Source: Bryobacteraceae bacterium
GTDB taxonomy: Bacteria; Acidobacteriota; Terriglobia; Bryobacterales; Bryobacteraceae
Reading direction: 5' to 3'
Length of the DNA stretch: 29,235 bases
Assembly (NCBI GenBank): GCA_030039005.1
Contig: JASHQT010000164.1
Location: 1-29,235 of the forward strand
Position 1 is the first letter of the stretch. The number at the start of each line of letters is the position of its first letter. Below the pieces are notes generated by a model. It saw only the letters and a program-made list of their open reading frames with translations, made no database searches and was not told the DNA's origin. The translations under genes and the position numbers were made by a program. Below are positions 15,522-24,204 of the stretch, piece by piece.

Positions 15522-16802
15522 TTGGCCGCCTCGCTCAAATCCGTCGCGCTTCCGCCCGATGCGCCGCTCGGGAAAATCGCGGGCGATCTGGCCGATTCCG
15601 CGCCCCTGCGCGACGCCCTGCCCTGGTTCGTCCGCAACAAACAGTGGATCAATGAGCAGCACCTCCAGCTCTGCCGCGTCCCCGCGTCCACGTTCTTCGA
15701 GCAGCGCCGCGCCGAGTGGATGCTGGCGCAGTTTCGCGCGCTGGGCTGCGTCGCGCGCATCGATCGCGGCGGCAATGTCATCGCACACCCGCGGGAAAAC
15801 CGCGCCGGGCCCTACATCGCTCTGACGGCGCATCTCGATACCGTGCTTGCGCCGCGCAAGGACGATGAGGTCTATGTCGCGCCAGACGGCCGGCTGCACG
15901 GCCCAGGCGTAGCCGATAACGGCGCGGGACTCACGGCGTTGCTCGCCATCGCCCGTGCCGTCAGTTCATTTTCTGATTTCGCCGGCGAGTTCCGCAATCT
16001 GGTCTTCATCGCGAACGTCGGCGAAGAGGGCGAAGGCAACCTGAGCGGCATGCGCTATCTCTGCCGGCAATCCACCACCGGGAGCCGCATCCAGGCTTTC
16101 GTGATCCTCGACGGCCCCAATATCGATCACGTCACCTCCCAAGCGCTCGCCAGCCGCCGCTTCGACGTCACTATCAGCGGACCCGGCGGCCATAGTTGGA
16201 GCGATTACGGCTTCGCCAATCCCGTGCACGCGCTCGCGCGCGCCATCGCCTCCTTCACCGAGCAGCGCCTGCCTATCAACGGCAGCCCGCGATCCTCCTA
16301 TAACTTTGGAATCATCGAAGGCGGCTCCAGCATCAATTCCATCCCCACTTACGCGCGCACGAAAGTCGACATTCGCTCGGAAAGCCCCACTCGGCTCGAC
16401 GAAATCGCTACGCTGCTCACCGCCACCGTCGAGCGCGCCATCGAAATCGAAAACGAGCGCGCTACCGGCGCCAAGGTCACGGCAAAAATCAAGGAAATCG
16501 GATCGCGGCCCGGTGGTAAGCTGTCCGCCGACGCTTACGTTCTGCAAGCTATTCGCGCGGTGGATGCCCACCTCGGCATTCGCTCGCATCTCGACTGCGC
16601 GTCCACCGATGCCAACATTCCCTTGTCGATGGGCCTTCCCGCCATCTCCATTGGCGCCGGCGGACACGGCGGCGGCGCCCACACGCCCAACGAATGGTTT
16701 TCGCCCGACGGCCGCGAGTTGGGCCTCAAGCGCATTCTGCTGACGCTGTCACTTCTCCTTCGCGACTTGGAAGCGCGCCAGCACGCTCTCGCCCAGGAAT
16801 GA
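15522..16802 (+). CDS. M20-family metallopeptidase (peptidase T/carboxypeptidase-like)
   Basis: A 426-residue M20 enzyme with the two-zinc active site visible: H104 in TAHLDT with D106, D132 in GPGVADNGAG, the catalytic and metal pair E168-E169 in NVGEEGEG, D197 in VILDGPN, and the late histidine in GGGAHTPNEWF. The dimerisation insert follows SGPGGHSW (about 219-226). M20 enzymes hydrolyse di- and tripeptides or N-acyl amino acids, usually in the cytoplasm, and there is no signal peptide. The TTG at 15522 is the first possible start after the in-frame TGA at 15516 and no better start follows soon. TAAACT ends 5 bases before it. Its stop overlaps the next start as ATGA, indicating translational coupling with the EamA transporter. 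Confidence 0.87.
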   Translation: MAASLKSVALPPDAPLGKIAGDLADSAPLRDALPWFVRNKQWINEQHLQLCRVPASTFFEQRRAEWMLAQFRALGCVARIDRGGNVIAHPRENRAGPYIALTAHLDTVLAPRKDDEVYVAPDGRLHGPGVADNGAGLTALLAIARAVSSFSDFAGEFRNLVFIANVGEEGEGNLSGMRYLCRQSTTGSRIQAFVILDGPNIDHVTSQALASRRFDVTISGPGGHSWSDYGFANPVHALARAIASFTEQRLPINGSPRSSYNFGIIEGGSSINSIPTYARTKVDIRSESPTRLDEIATLLTATVERAIEIENERATGAKVTAKIKEIGSRPGGKLSADAYVLQAIRAVDAHLGIRSHLDCASTDANIPLSMGLPAISIGAGGHGGGAHTPNEWFSPDGRELGLKRILLTLSLLLRDLEARQHALAQE

Positions 16803-17704
16803 GCGCACGCCGTCCGCCCGGCTGGCTCGTCGACGGCAGCCTGGTCTTCATGACCTTCATTTGGGGCGTGACCTTCATTATGGTGAAGCGCGCGCTGGCC
16901 GACTCCTCCACGCTGCTGTTCCTCACCATTCGATTCGCAGCCGCGGCCGGGCTTTTGTTTATTATTTTTCGCGCGAGCTTCCGCTCGGGAAAAATCGGCT
17001 TCAGCGTCGGTGCCGGCGCGCTGGCGGGAGTGTGCCTCTTCGGCGGCTACGTCTTCCAGACCGTCGGACTACGCTACACCACGGCTTCGAAAGCCGGCTT
17101 CCTCACCGGACTTATGACGCCCATGGTCCCGGTGCTCAGCGCCGCTATCTACCGACGCGCCCCGCAATTCATCGAAATCCTCGGTGTGGCCACGGCATTC
17201 CTCGGCATGGCGCTGATGACCGTCCCCAGCGGCAGCTTCAACATCGGCAAAGGTGATCTACTGGTCTCCGCCTGCGCCGTCGCCTACGCGCTGCACATCC
17301 TGGTCACCGGACGTTTCGCCAACCGCGTCAACATGGGCCTATTCATCGCCACCGAGATCGCCACCGGCGCGGCCGTGGGGGCTGCGAGTTTCTGGTGGGC
17401 CGAACCGGTGCGCCTGCATTGGTCCGTTCCCTTGATCGCGGCGCTCGGCGTCACCAGCATTCTTGCCACCGCGCTCGGTTTCACCGTGCAAACCTGGGCG
17501 CAGCGCTGGTCCAGCCCCACGCGCACGGCGCTGTTCTTCACCATGGAGCCGGTGTTCGCCTGGCTCACCTCGTATTTATTTGCCGGCGAAGTGCTCTCGC
17601 CGCGCGGAATCGCGGGCGCGACGCTCATCCTGGGTGGCGTCCTGATGGTTGAATTGAAACCGTTCCGGCTGCCATCATCGAGTCATGCTGAATCGCCTCC
17701 GTAA
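16799..17704 (+). CDS. EamA-family (DMT) transporter
   Basis: A 301-residue integral membrane protein with about ten hydrophobic helices in two EamA repeats. The first begins at VFMTFIWGVTFIMVKRAL and the second near LLVSACAVAYALHILVTGRFA. The EamA-typical SKAGFLTGLMTPMVPVLSA and MEPVFAWLTSYLFAGEVLSPRGIAGATLILGGVL patterns are present. DMT transporters typically export amino acids, other metabolites or drugs. The ATG at 16799 overlaps the peptidase stop (ATGA) and the 3' end overlaps the phosphatase start by 20 bases, so all three genes form one operon. Substrate unknown; export of a peptide-derived amino acid is an inference from the neighbour. Confidence 0.88.
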   Translation: MSARRPPGWLVDGSLVFMTFIWGVTFIMVKRALADSSTLLFLTIRFAAAAGLLFIIFRASFRSGKIGFSVGAGALAGVCLFGGYVFQTVGLRYTTASKAGFLTGLMTPMVPVLSAAIYRRAPQFIEILGVATAFLGMALMTVPSGSFNIGKGDLLVSACAVAYALHILVTGRFANRVNMGLFIATEIATGAAVGAASFWWAEPVRLHWSVPLIAALGVTSILATALGFTVQTWAQRWSSPTRTALFFTMEPVFAWLTSYLFAGEVLSPRGIAGATLILGGVLMVELKPFRLPSSSHAESPP

Positions 17705-19211
17705 CAGCATTGTCGCGATCCTAGCGCTCGCCGCGGCATCGCTGTCTGCATTTGCGCAAACGCATCAGCCAGCCGCCAAGCCTAAGCTGGTGGTCGCGAT
17801 CATCGTCGACCAGTTCCGCTACGACTACATGACGCGCTTCGACGCGTCTTATCACGACGGCCTGCGCAAGCTGCACGACTCCGGCGCCTACTTCACCGAC
17901 GCACACGAAGCCCACTTCCCCACCGTCACCGCGGCCGGCCACGCCGCGTTCCTCACCGGCTCCATTCCGGCCATCGATGGGATCATCGCCAACGAATGGT
18001 TCGATCGCGAAAGCGGAAAGATGGTCACGAGCGTATCGGACGATACGACCAAGCTGTTGGGCGCAATGGGCGCGGGATCTTCGCCCCGGCGCTTGATCGG
18101 AACCACGCTGGGCGATGAGATCAAAGCCACGGGGCCCGCCGACGCCGAAGTAATTGGCGTGTCGCTCAAGGATCGCGCGGCCATTCTGCCCGCCGGCCAT
18201 GCGGCCAACGCTGCTTATTGGTTCGACCAGGAATCCGGCCACTTCGTCACCAGTACCTATTACATGCAGCAGCTCCCCGCCTGGGTGCAGGCCTTCAACT
18301 CCAGCGGCGTCCGCACGGCCCTCGGGAAACCTTATGACGAAGCTGTGGTCGCGACACCCCTCGGCAACGATCTGCTGGAAGCCTTCGCCGAGGATGCGCT
18401 CACCGAAGAAAATCTCGGCCGGCATTCCGGCACAGACGTTCTGACGGTCAGTTTTTCAAGCAACGATCTGCTGGGCCATCGGGTCGGCCCTGATGCACCT
18501 GAAGTGCGCGATATGTGCATCCAAACCGATCGCGTGTTCGGAAAATTTCTCCGGGCGCTGGACGCTGAAGTGGGCACGGGAAATTACATCATCGTCTTCA
18601 CGTCCGACCACGGCGTGGCGCCGCTGCCCGAGGAACTGACCCAGCGAGGCATTCCGGCCGGCCGCTTCTCCGCCGCCGAGCTCGCCAAAACCATCGAATC
18701 CGCGCTCACCGAAAAATACGGCCCGGGTAAGTGGATCCTCGGCAATGCCGAGCTCTCGGTGTATCTCAATCACGATCTTCTGCGCGAAAAACACGCACTG
18801 CTCGCAGAAGCTGAAGAGACGGCCGCCGAAGCCTTGCGCAAACTGCCTTATATTTTCCGCGTCTACACGGCCGAACAGCTTGAACACGACAACCAGCCCG
18901 GCGATCCCGTCAGGCTACTGGTGGGGCGCGGCTACTATCGCGGACGCTCCGCGGATCTGTTCATCGTCCAGAAGCCTTACTGGATCGCGTCCAAGCAAGG
19001 CACCACGCACGGCACGCCCTTCAGCTACGACACACACGTACCGCTGATTTTCTGGGGGCCCGGAATTCGCCCCGGCCGCTACGACGAAAACGTCCGCATC
19101 GCAGACGTCGCCCCCACGCTCGCGGCCCTGCTCGGTGTCAACACGCCGAGCGGATCGGTGGGCCGTATTCTTCCGGTGATCGAGAAACAGGATCGCTCGC
19201 CCGCGCGATAA
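17685..19211 (+). CDS. PafA-like alkaline phosphatase (type I phosphodiesterase superfamily)
   Basis: A 508-residue exported enzyme with signal peptide 1-24 (ending SAFAQ). The active site follows PafA phosphatase: metal ligand D42 in IIVDQFRYDY, nucleophile T80 in FPTVTAAGH, N103 in IIANEWF, the phosphate-binding pair K162 and R164 in SLKDRAAI, metal ligands D261 and H265 in NDLLGH, D308-H309 in TSDHG, and a late histidine in SYDTHVPL. The K-x-R pair is a hallmark of PafA-type phosphomonoesterases as opposed to phosphodiesterases of the same fold. It should release phosphate from organic monoesters in the periplasm. It starts inside the end of the EamA gene. Two hairpins follow its stop. Confidence 0.9.
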   Translation: MLNRLRNSIVAILALAAASLSAFAQTHQPAAKPKLVVAIIVDQFRYDYMTRFDASYHDGLRKLHDSGAYFTDAHEAHFPTVTAAGHAAFLTGSIPAIDGIIANEWFDRESGKMVTSVSDDTTKLLGAMGAGSSPRRLIGTTLGDEIKATGPADAEVIGVSLKDRAAILPAGHAANAAYWFDQESGHFVTSTYYMQQLPAWVQAFNSSGVRTALGKPYDEAVVATPLGNDLLEAFAEDALTEENLGRHSGTDVLTVSFSSNDLLGHRVGPDAPEVRDMCIQTDRVFGKFLRALDAEVGTGNYIIVFTSDHGVAPLPEELTQRGIPAGRFSAAELAKTIESALTEKYGPGKWILGNAELSVYLNHDLLREKHALLAEAEETAAEALRKLPYIFRVYTAEQLEHDNQPGDPVRLLVGRGYYRGRSADLFIVQKPYWIASKQGTTHGTPFSYDTHVPLIFWGPGIRPGRYDENVRIADVAPTLAALLGVNTPSGSVGRILPVIEKQDRSPAR

Positions 19212-19214
19212 TGC

Positions 19215-19250
19215 GGGCCTTCGTGGCCCCAGCCGCGAGATAGCGCGGCT
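19215..19250 (+). terminator. two adjacent GC-rich hairpins after the phosphatase gene
   Basis: GGGCC-TTCGT-GGCCC (19215-19229) is followed at once by AGCCGCG-AGATAG-CGCGGCT (19231-19250). They begin 4 bases after the operon's stop codon. No T-run follows, so this is at best a non-canonical terminator or an mRNA 3'-end stabiliser. Confidence 0.4.
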
Positions 19251-19316
19251 CGCGCCAACCGCACCATTACAATTCAGTTACTTACCGGCGGAACTCCAGT
19301 TGCATCTTGAGCTTGC

Positions 19317-19322
19317 AAGGAG
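19317..19322 (+). promoter_or_regulatory. ribosome binding site fixing the response regulator start
   Basis: AAGGAG lies 4 bases before the ATG at 19327. The upstream in-frame candidate at 19300 would put this site inside the coding region. Confidence 0.7.
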
Positions 19323-19326
19323 ATCC

Positions 19327-19725
19327 ATGGACAGACAGATCCGCGTACTGGTCGCGGAAGACGACGAAGCGAATGCCAAGGCGGCCCGCATGATGCTCGA
19401 ACAACTGGGCTGTACGGTCGACATGGCCAAGGATGGAGCAAAAGCAGTGGCCCACTTTCTGGTTCGCGAGTATGACCTCATCTTGATGGATGCGCAGATG
19501 CCCGCCATGAACGGCATCGAAGCCACTACGCGAATTCGCTCACTGCCGGGCGGCCAAACCATACCGATCGTAGGAACCACCTCCGGCGAATCTCATCTGG
19601 AATGCCTGCAAAGCGGCATGAACGAGGTGGTGCCCAAACCGTTCGTGTTGGAAAAAATGCGCTACGTGCTTTCGCGCTGGACCAACTGGACGGCGGGGCC
19701 GAAGCGCAACTGCGCCCAAAGCTGA
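19327..19725 (+). CDS. receiver-only response regulator (CheY/REC domain)
   Basis: A 132-residue single receiver domain. The acidic triad E11-D12-D13 (VAEDDEAN), the phospho-acceptor D55 (LILMDAQMP), switch residue T84 or T85 (GTTSGE) and K104 (VPKPF) are all present, so it should be phosphorylatable. There is no output domain; only about 15 residues follow the fold. No histidine kinase is encoded in the window. The next gene, 84 nt downstream on the same strand, is a sigma-54 activator without a receiver. The two could work in one pathway, but a separate promoter appears to lie between them. Confidence 0.9.
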   Translation: MDRQIRVLVAEDDEANAKAARMMLEQLGCTVDMAKDGAKAVAHFLVREYDLILMDAQMPAMNGIEATTRIRSLPGGQTIPIVGTTSGESHLECLQSGMNEVVPKPFVLEKMRYVLSRWTNWTAGPKRNCAQS

Positions 19726-19746
19726 GGGCCACCGTCCTCAACGCGA

Positions 19747-19775
19747 TTGCACGCGTTTTTACGCTCGACTACAAT
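19747..19775 (+). promoter_or_regulatory. possible sigma-70-type promoter for the sigma-54 activator gene
   Basis: TTGCAC (19747-19752) and TACAAT (19770-19775) are spaced by 17 bases. The -10 is one base from consensus, the -35 only half matches. Transcription would begin near 19782, with a GGAG ribosome site at 19801 and ATG at 19810. Confidence 0.4.
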
Positions 19776-19809
19776 TAGGCCTGTTCCCTTCATTGGGTAG
19801 GGAGGGGCC

Positions 19810-21765
19810 ATGGCTCCTTCGATCGATGCCGACCGCAATCTCGAACACCTGGTCTTCGAGATTGCCAACGGTGTGTCCGGCGAGACTGGCCAGGCGTTCT
19901 TTCATTCGCTGGTGGAGCATCTGGCGCACGCGCTCGGCGCCAGTTACGTTCTCACCGGAGTTCTCAGCGCCGATGGATTACGCGTGTCAACGCTGGCCTC
20001 GCACGGCGCGCGAGCAGGCCCTGCCGAGTTTGCGCTCTCGGAAAGCCCGTGCGCCATCGCGCTGCATCAGTCCTGCTCCTACGCGAACAGCGTTCGCAAA
20101 TTGTTTCCGCAAGACCCGCTCCTGGCCGAGCTCGAGGCCGACGGATTCGCGGGGGCGCCGATTCTCGATTCGAGCGGGCGCGCGCGGGGCGTGATCTGCG
20201 TGATCACGCAGGTCCCGCTGGAGAATCCCAAGCTGGTCGAAGCCTTGCTCAAGGTTTTCGCCGTGCGCGCGGAAGGAGAACTGGAGCGCAAGGATTACGA
20301 AGAGGCGCTCGCGCAGGGCGAGGAGCGCTTCCGCGCTTTTGTTCAGCATGCCACCGAAGGCATACTGTGGTGCAAGCTCAAGCAGCCACTGCCGATGGAC
20401 CTGCCCGAAGATGCGCAGCTCGATCATCTTTTTGAATACACCTACGTCGCCGATTGCAACGATCAAGCCGCCCGGCTTTACGGCTTCCACAAAGCCGAGG
20501 AGCTGATCGGGGCGCCTTTGGAGGTGATCAGCTCGCGCTCCGACGCCGGTTTCCTGGAACGCCTGCGCGAGGGCATTCGCGGCGGGTGGGACTCGTCTCA
20601 AGTAGAGCGTACCTTCCGGGGCCGCCACCTGCTGATCACCCGCAGCGGGGTGGTCGAGAACGCCCTATTGCTTTCGGTATGGACCACGGTGCGCGACATC
20701 ACGGCCCTCAAGCAGGCCGAAGCCGAGGTGCGGCGTCTGAACGGCGAACTGCAAAGTCATGTGGACCAACTGACAGCCTTGCAGGCCCGCCTGGAGCAGG
20801 ACAACGCCTATCTGCTCGAAGAGATTCGCTCCGAGCACAACCTGGGCGAGATGGTGGGCGCCTCAACTCGTTTCCGCGAGCTCACCGAACGCATTCACTT
20901 GGTAGCCGGCACTTCGGCCACTGTGTTGATCAACGGCGAAACCGGGACCGGTAAGGAACTGGTGGCGCGCGCCATTCACAATCTCAGCCCGCGCAGCAAT
21001 CGGCCGCTGGTAAAAGTAAATTGCGCCGCGATCTCGGCCGGACTGGTGGAAAGCGAGCTATTCGGGCACGTGAAAGGCGCGTTCACCGGCGCGACCGACC
21101 GGCGCATCGGCCGCTTCGAGTATGCCGACGGCGGCACCTTGTTCCTCGATGAAGTGAGCGAGCTGCCGCTCGAAACGCAGGCCAAACTCTTGCGCGTGCT
21201 CCAAGAACAAGAGTTCGAGGCCGTTGGCTCGAATCGAACGCTAAAGGTGGACGTTCGGCTGTTGGCGGCCACCAATCGCAAGCTCTCGGACCTGGTGAAC
21301 GCGGGACGCTTCCGCGCAGATCTGTATTACCGGCTGCTCGTGGTGCCCGTCGAAGTGCCGCCGCTACGCGACCGGCGCGATGACATTCCGTTGCTGGCCG
21401 CGCATTTCGTGCGCCGCTTGTCGCGTCAGTTCGGGCGCCGCGTGGAGCGCATTTCGGAAGCGATGATGCAAGAACTGACTTCGTATGACTGGCCGGGCAA
21501 CATCCGCGAGCTCGAAAACTTTCTGGCCCGCGCCATCGTGCTCTGCCCCGGCGACACGCTGGACATGCCGCTGGCCTCCGACGCCGGTGCACCGGCGAAC
21601 AATCACTCCCGTTCGCTCGAAGCCACCGAAAAGGCCCACATCGAGAGTGTGCTGGCCTCCACCGGCTGGGTGGTCGAAGGCGCGAAGGGCGCCGCAGCTA
21701 TTCTTAAGATGAACCCGAGCACTCTGCGCAGCCGGATGCGCCGCCTGGGGATCCGGCGGCCGTGA
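19810..21765 (+). CDS. sigma-54-dependent transcriptional activator with GAF and PAS sensor domains
   Basis: A 651-residue regulator. Residues about 10-155 look like a GAF domain and about 168-300 a PAS domain ([30 protein letters not shown]). A coiled coil follows (about 300-338). The AAA+ domain has Walker A GETGTGKE (376-383), the sigma-54 contact loop GAFTGA (423-428), Walker B GGTLFLDE (441-448) and the FRADLYYRL region, so it should remodel sigma-54 holoenzyme. The C-terminus (about 604-648) is a Fis-type helix-turn-helix. It resembles FhlA-type activators driven by a small ligand rather than phosphorylation. GGAG sits 5 bases before the ATG. No -24/-12 promoter target was found nearby by eye. 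Confidence 0.93.
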   Translation: MAPSIDADRNLEHLVFEIANGVSGETGQAFFHSLVEHLAHALGASYVLTGVLSADGLRVSTLASHGARAGPAEFALSESPCAIALHQSCSYANSVRKLFPQDPLLAELEADGFAGAPILDSSGRARGVICVITQVPLENPKLVEALLKVFAVRAEGELERKDYEEALAQGEERFRAFVQHATEGILWCKLKQPLPMDLPEDAQLDHLFEYTYVADCNDQAARLYGFHKAEELIGAPLEVISSRSDAGFLERLREGIRGGWDSSQVERTFRGRHLLITRSGVVENALLLSVWTTVRDITALKQAEAEVRRLNGELQSHVDQLTALQARLEQDNAYLLEEIRSEHNLGEMVGASTRFRELTERIHLVAGTSATVLINGETGTGKELVARAIHNLSPRSNRPLVKVNCAAISAGLVESELFGHVKGAFTGATDRRIGRFEYADGGTLFLDEVSELPLETQAKLLRVLQEQEFEAVGSNRTLKVDVRLLAATNRKLSDLVNAGRFRADLYYRLLVVPVEVPPLRDRRDDIPLLAAHFVRRLSRQFGRRVERISEAMMQELTSYDWPGNIRELENFLARAIVLCPGDTLDMPLASDAGAPANNHSRSLEATEKAHIESVLASTGWVVEGAKGAAAILKMNPSTLRSRMRRLGIRRP

Positions 21766-21779
21766 CGATGCTCTCGGGA

Positions 21780-22553
21780 TTAGTGGGCAGCACGTTTCTC
21801 GATCTCAGCGATGGCTTCCGCCGCCCATTTCCGTATTGAATCACCATTGGGGGCTGGCGCCGCCGGGTCACTCTCCGCAATCCGTTTGAGTGCCGGGATC
21901 ATGTCCTCTCCTCCGAACCTCTTGAGTGCCTCGACTGTATTGATCCGATCGGCTTCCTCCGGATCATGCAGAGCCTTCAAGATCAGCCCTTTTGCGGCTT
22001 GGATGGTCTTCTCGTCCAGATTCGGAACCTTTGCTAGCACCTGGACAATCACCGGCGCAACCATAGCCCGCTCCAGCCCGACATCACTACCAAACATCTT
22101 TACGAGGCATGGAAGCGTGAGCTTGCCGTGGGCGGCAATCTTGGCCGCGAATACCGATTCTGGATCGAAACTTTGATGGACAAGAAGGCAGACCTGGCGC
22201 GGATCGTTCCAATCGGCGAAGGAATCGACTGTGTCGCCTAGCGCGTCAGCATATTCACCAAATGCTTCGTCTTGATCATCGGGAATATCGTCCGGCTCCG
22301 GCTCTCCCGGCTTGGGCCGAATATAACCCGTCTCCCTGCCCAGCAAATTCAGAAGCTCTTTCTGCACTCGCCGTTCACTCAGCACCTTCGCATCGGAGCT
22401 GAGTGCTTCATAAGCCTGCTCCCTCTCTACCCAGTGAGCGGAGTGAAGCTGCTTCAGCAACTGGTCTACGCTGGGTCTTGCGGCGGGTTCCTGTGCCGCA
22501 CAAATTGCCGCAAAAAGAATTCCCGATGCGATGAACAGCCGGCGGGTGCGCAC
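21780..22553 (-). CDS. secreted HEAT-repeat-like protein, function unknown
   Basis: A 257-residue protein with a signal peptide (about 1-20, RRLFIASGILFAAICAAQ). The rest is mainly alpha-helical. Helical pairs such as SVDQLLKQLHSAHWVEREQAYEAL and the C-terminal NTVEALKRFGGEDMIPALKRIAESD resemble HEAT/armadillo-type repeats, with a strongly acidic loop between (EPEPDDIPDDQDE, about 84-96). No catalytic motif is visible. Such proteins usually bind other proteins. The start is a GTG at 22553, lying a few bases after an AT-rich TTATATATA stretch with no Shine-Dalgarno sequence. It is convergent with the sigma-54 activator (14 nt between stops) and divergent from the CapA-like gene. Confidence 0.7.
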   Translation of the reverse strand: MRTRRLFIASGILFAAICAAQEPAARPSVDQLLKQLHSAHWVEREQAYEALSSDAKVLSERRVQKELLNLLGRETGYIRPKPGEPEPDDIPDDQDEAFGEYADALGDTVDSFADWNDPRQVCLLVHQSFDPESVFAAKIAAHGKLTLPCLVKMFGSDVGLERAMVAPVIVQVLAKVPNLDEKTIQAAKGLILKALHDPEEADRINTVEALKRFGGEDMIPALKRIAESDPAAPAPNGDSIRKWAAEAIAEIEKRAAH

Positions 22554-22610
22554 CTATATATAACGGCCGTTGGGGGCTCTCGCATTAATCCGCATAGCTC
22601 GCGATTCAGA

Positions 22611-22616
22611 TATGAT
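22611..22616 (+). promoter_or_regulatory. -10-like TATGAT, 6 nt before the CapA-like GTG
   Basis: TATGAT is followed by six bases and the GTG at 22623, the same geometry as at the esterase gene. This would give a message starting at the start codon. No convincing -35 element is visible. Confidence 0.45.
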
Positions 22617-22622
22617 ACGCAG

Positions 22623-23786
22623 GTGCATATCCGCCGGCCCAGCATACTCGCGACCGCCTTCGTTCTCGCTGCCTGCGCGACGCTCCGCGCTCAGACCGGC
22701 GACTTTAGCATCACGCTCACCGGGCAATCCATGATTCGCTCCGATGTCCGCGCCCACGCTCCCGCCGAGGTGCCGGTGATCAAATCGTTGCTAAAGGGCG
22801 ACGTGCGTTTCACCAATTTCGAAACCACCATCGTGGACGAGAAAAAAGGCCAATCGCATACGAACGGGCGTTTTCTCTCGCCGCCCGAAGCACTCGATGC
22901 CCTGCAATCCTTCGGATTCAATCTGGTCTCGTTCTCTAACAACCACGCCTGGGACCTCAAGGTTCCGGGCATCGAAAATACGCTGGAGGAAGGCGCCCGC
23001 TTGCACCTGGCTCACGCCGGAACCGGCAACAATATCGCCGAAGCCGCCGCGCCTGGTTACCTCAAGACTCCCAAAGGTACCGTCGCGCTGGTCGCGATGG
23101 CCTCGGGTCTGGTGGAACCCGGAGGGTCGGCCACTGCCACACGGCCGGGCGTGAATGAGCTGCGCGTCGAAAACGGACAGCCGAATCCGGAGGATTCCGC
23201 CCGCATCCTCGCAAGCATTCGCGAAGCCCGTAAGAAGGCCGATCTGGTGGTCGTCTACGAACACAATCACGTGTTCGACAAGCCCTTCCGCACCATCATG
23301 CTCGAGGAACTGCCCGAGCGCCTGGCGCCTCCCGATTGGCTCAAGAAATGGACGCACGCTGAAATCGACGCGGGCGCCGACATCATCGTGATGCATGGCG
23401 CGCCCCTGCTACACGGCGTCGAGATTTATCACGGCCGGCCGATCTTTTTCGATCTCGGCAACTTCATTTTCCAGGCCCCGCCCATCGACGTGCTGCTCGA
23501 CGAACCGATCGATTGGGAAAGCGTCGTCGCCTATGTCGAATTTCGGGGCAAGAAGTTGCGATCCATCCAGTTCCGCCCCATCGCGATGAACAAAATTGGC
23601 CAGGGCCAGGCCGACACGCAGGATGAGCACACTAACAACTTGTTCCTTCAGACTCGCGGCTTGCCCACGCCGGCCACCGGCGAGCAGGCGCACTATATTC
23701 TTGAGCGCCTCGCAGGCTTGTCCCGGCCCTTCGGAACGACAATTGAAATCCATGGCGACATGGCCGAGATCAAGTTGCCGGATTAG
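22623..23786 (+). CDS. CapA-family protein (PGA_cap metallophosphatase-like)
   Basis: A 387-residue protein with a signal peptide (about 1-24; ILATAFVLAACATLRAQ). It follows the CapA/PGA_cap pattern: TGQSMIR near the start, DVRFTNFETTIV, SFSNNHAWDL (N106-N107-H108), VVVYEHNHVF (H214, H216), the block IDAGADIIVMHGAPLLHGVEIYHGRPIFFDLGNFIFQ and a C-terminal extension. CapA proteins belong to the calcineurin-like phosphoesterase fold and are linked to poly-gamma-glutamate capsule synthesis in Bacillus. No capB or capC genes are present, so a capsule role is not supported and an exported phosphoesterase is as likely. GTG 22623 was chosen as it begins the signal peptide; the frame upstream to 22272 is antisense to the HEAT gene. 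Its 3' end overlaps the VOC gene by 17 bases. Confidence 0.82.
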   Translation: MHIRRPSILATAFVLAACATLRAQTGDFSITLTGQSMIRSDVRAHAPAEVPVIKSLLKGDVRFTNFETTIVDEKKGQSHTNGRFLSPPEALDALQSFGFNLVSFSNNHAWDLKVPGIENTLEEGARLHLAHAGTGNNIAEAAAPGYLKTPKGTVALVAMASGLVEPGGSATATRPGVNELRVENGQPNPEDSARILASIREARKKADLVVVYEHNHVFDKPFRTIMLEELPERLAPPDWLKKWTHAEIDAGADIIVMHGAPLLHGVEIYHGRPIFFDLGNFIFQAPPIDVLLDEPIDWESVVAYVEFRGKKLRSIQFRPIAMNKIGQGQADTQDEHTNNLFLQTRGLPTPATGEQAHYILERLAGLSRPFGTTIEIHGDMAEIKLPD

Positions 23787-24192
23787 GCTGCTCGCAATTG
23801 ATCTCCCACGACACGCCAAAGCGGTCGGTCACCATGCCGAACAAAACCGCCCAGAATGTTTTCTGCAGCGGCATCTGGACCGTCCCGCCCTCCGATAAAG
23901 CCGCAAACACGCGTTCCGCCTCGGCCGGATCCTGAACCCCTAACGCCAGGTGAAATCCTTGCGGCGGCTTGTACTGGTTCGGCATCGCATCGGCGCCGTA
24001 CAAAACAATGTTGCCGTCGATGGTAAGCGTCGCGTGCAGGATTCTCGATCGCCATTCCGAGGCGACCTGGCCCGCCATGGGCGATTCGCCATAGGGAATC
24101 ATGGTCAGGACCTTGCCGCCCAGGCACCGGGCGTAAAGTTCGAACGCCTCCCGGCAACTGCCGTCATAAGCAACATGGGCATTCAATTTCAT
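23770..24192 (-). CDS. VOC-superfamily protein, PhnB-like
   Basis: A 140-residue protein of the vicinal oxygen chelate (glyoxalase/bleomycin resistance) fold, PhnB-like subgroup. The pattern AHVAYDGSCREAFELYARCLGG at the start, MIPYGESPM, ILHATLTIDGNIVLYGAD in the middle and FWAVLFGMVTDRFGVSWEINCE at the end is typical. PhnB-like proteins have no agreed enzymatic role and their metal site is often incomplete. It is the last gene of a minus-strand group, 12 nt after the AraC regulator stop, and may be its target. The 3' end overlaps the convergent CapA-like gene by 17 bases. Confidence 0.88.
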   Translation of the reverse strand: MKLNAHVAYDGSCREAFELYARCLGGKVLTMIPYGESPMAGQVASEWRSRILHATLTIDGNIVLYGADAMPNQYKPPQGFHLALGVQDPAEAERVFAALSEGGTVQMPLQKTFWAVLFGMVTDRFGVSWEINCEQPNPAT

Positions 24193-24204
24193 CGTGCGCT
24201 CCTC

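Noticed and set aside
15383..15781. N-terminal extension of the esterase
   Set aside because: It precedes a good lipoprotein signal peptide and is antisense to the M20 peptidase gene.
22272..22622. N-terminal extension of the CapA-like protein
   Set aside because: It is antisense to the HEAT-repeat gene and precedes a good signal peptide starting at GTG 22623.
22623..23786. Poly-gamma-glutamate capsule locus
   Set aside because: Only a CapA-like protein is present; no CapB ligase or CapC is found on either side.
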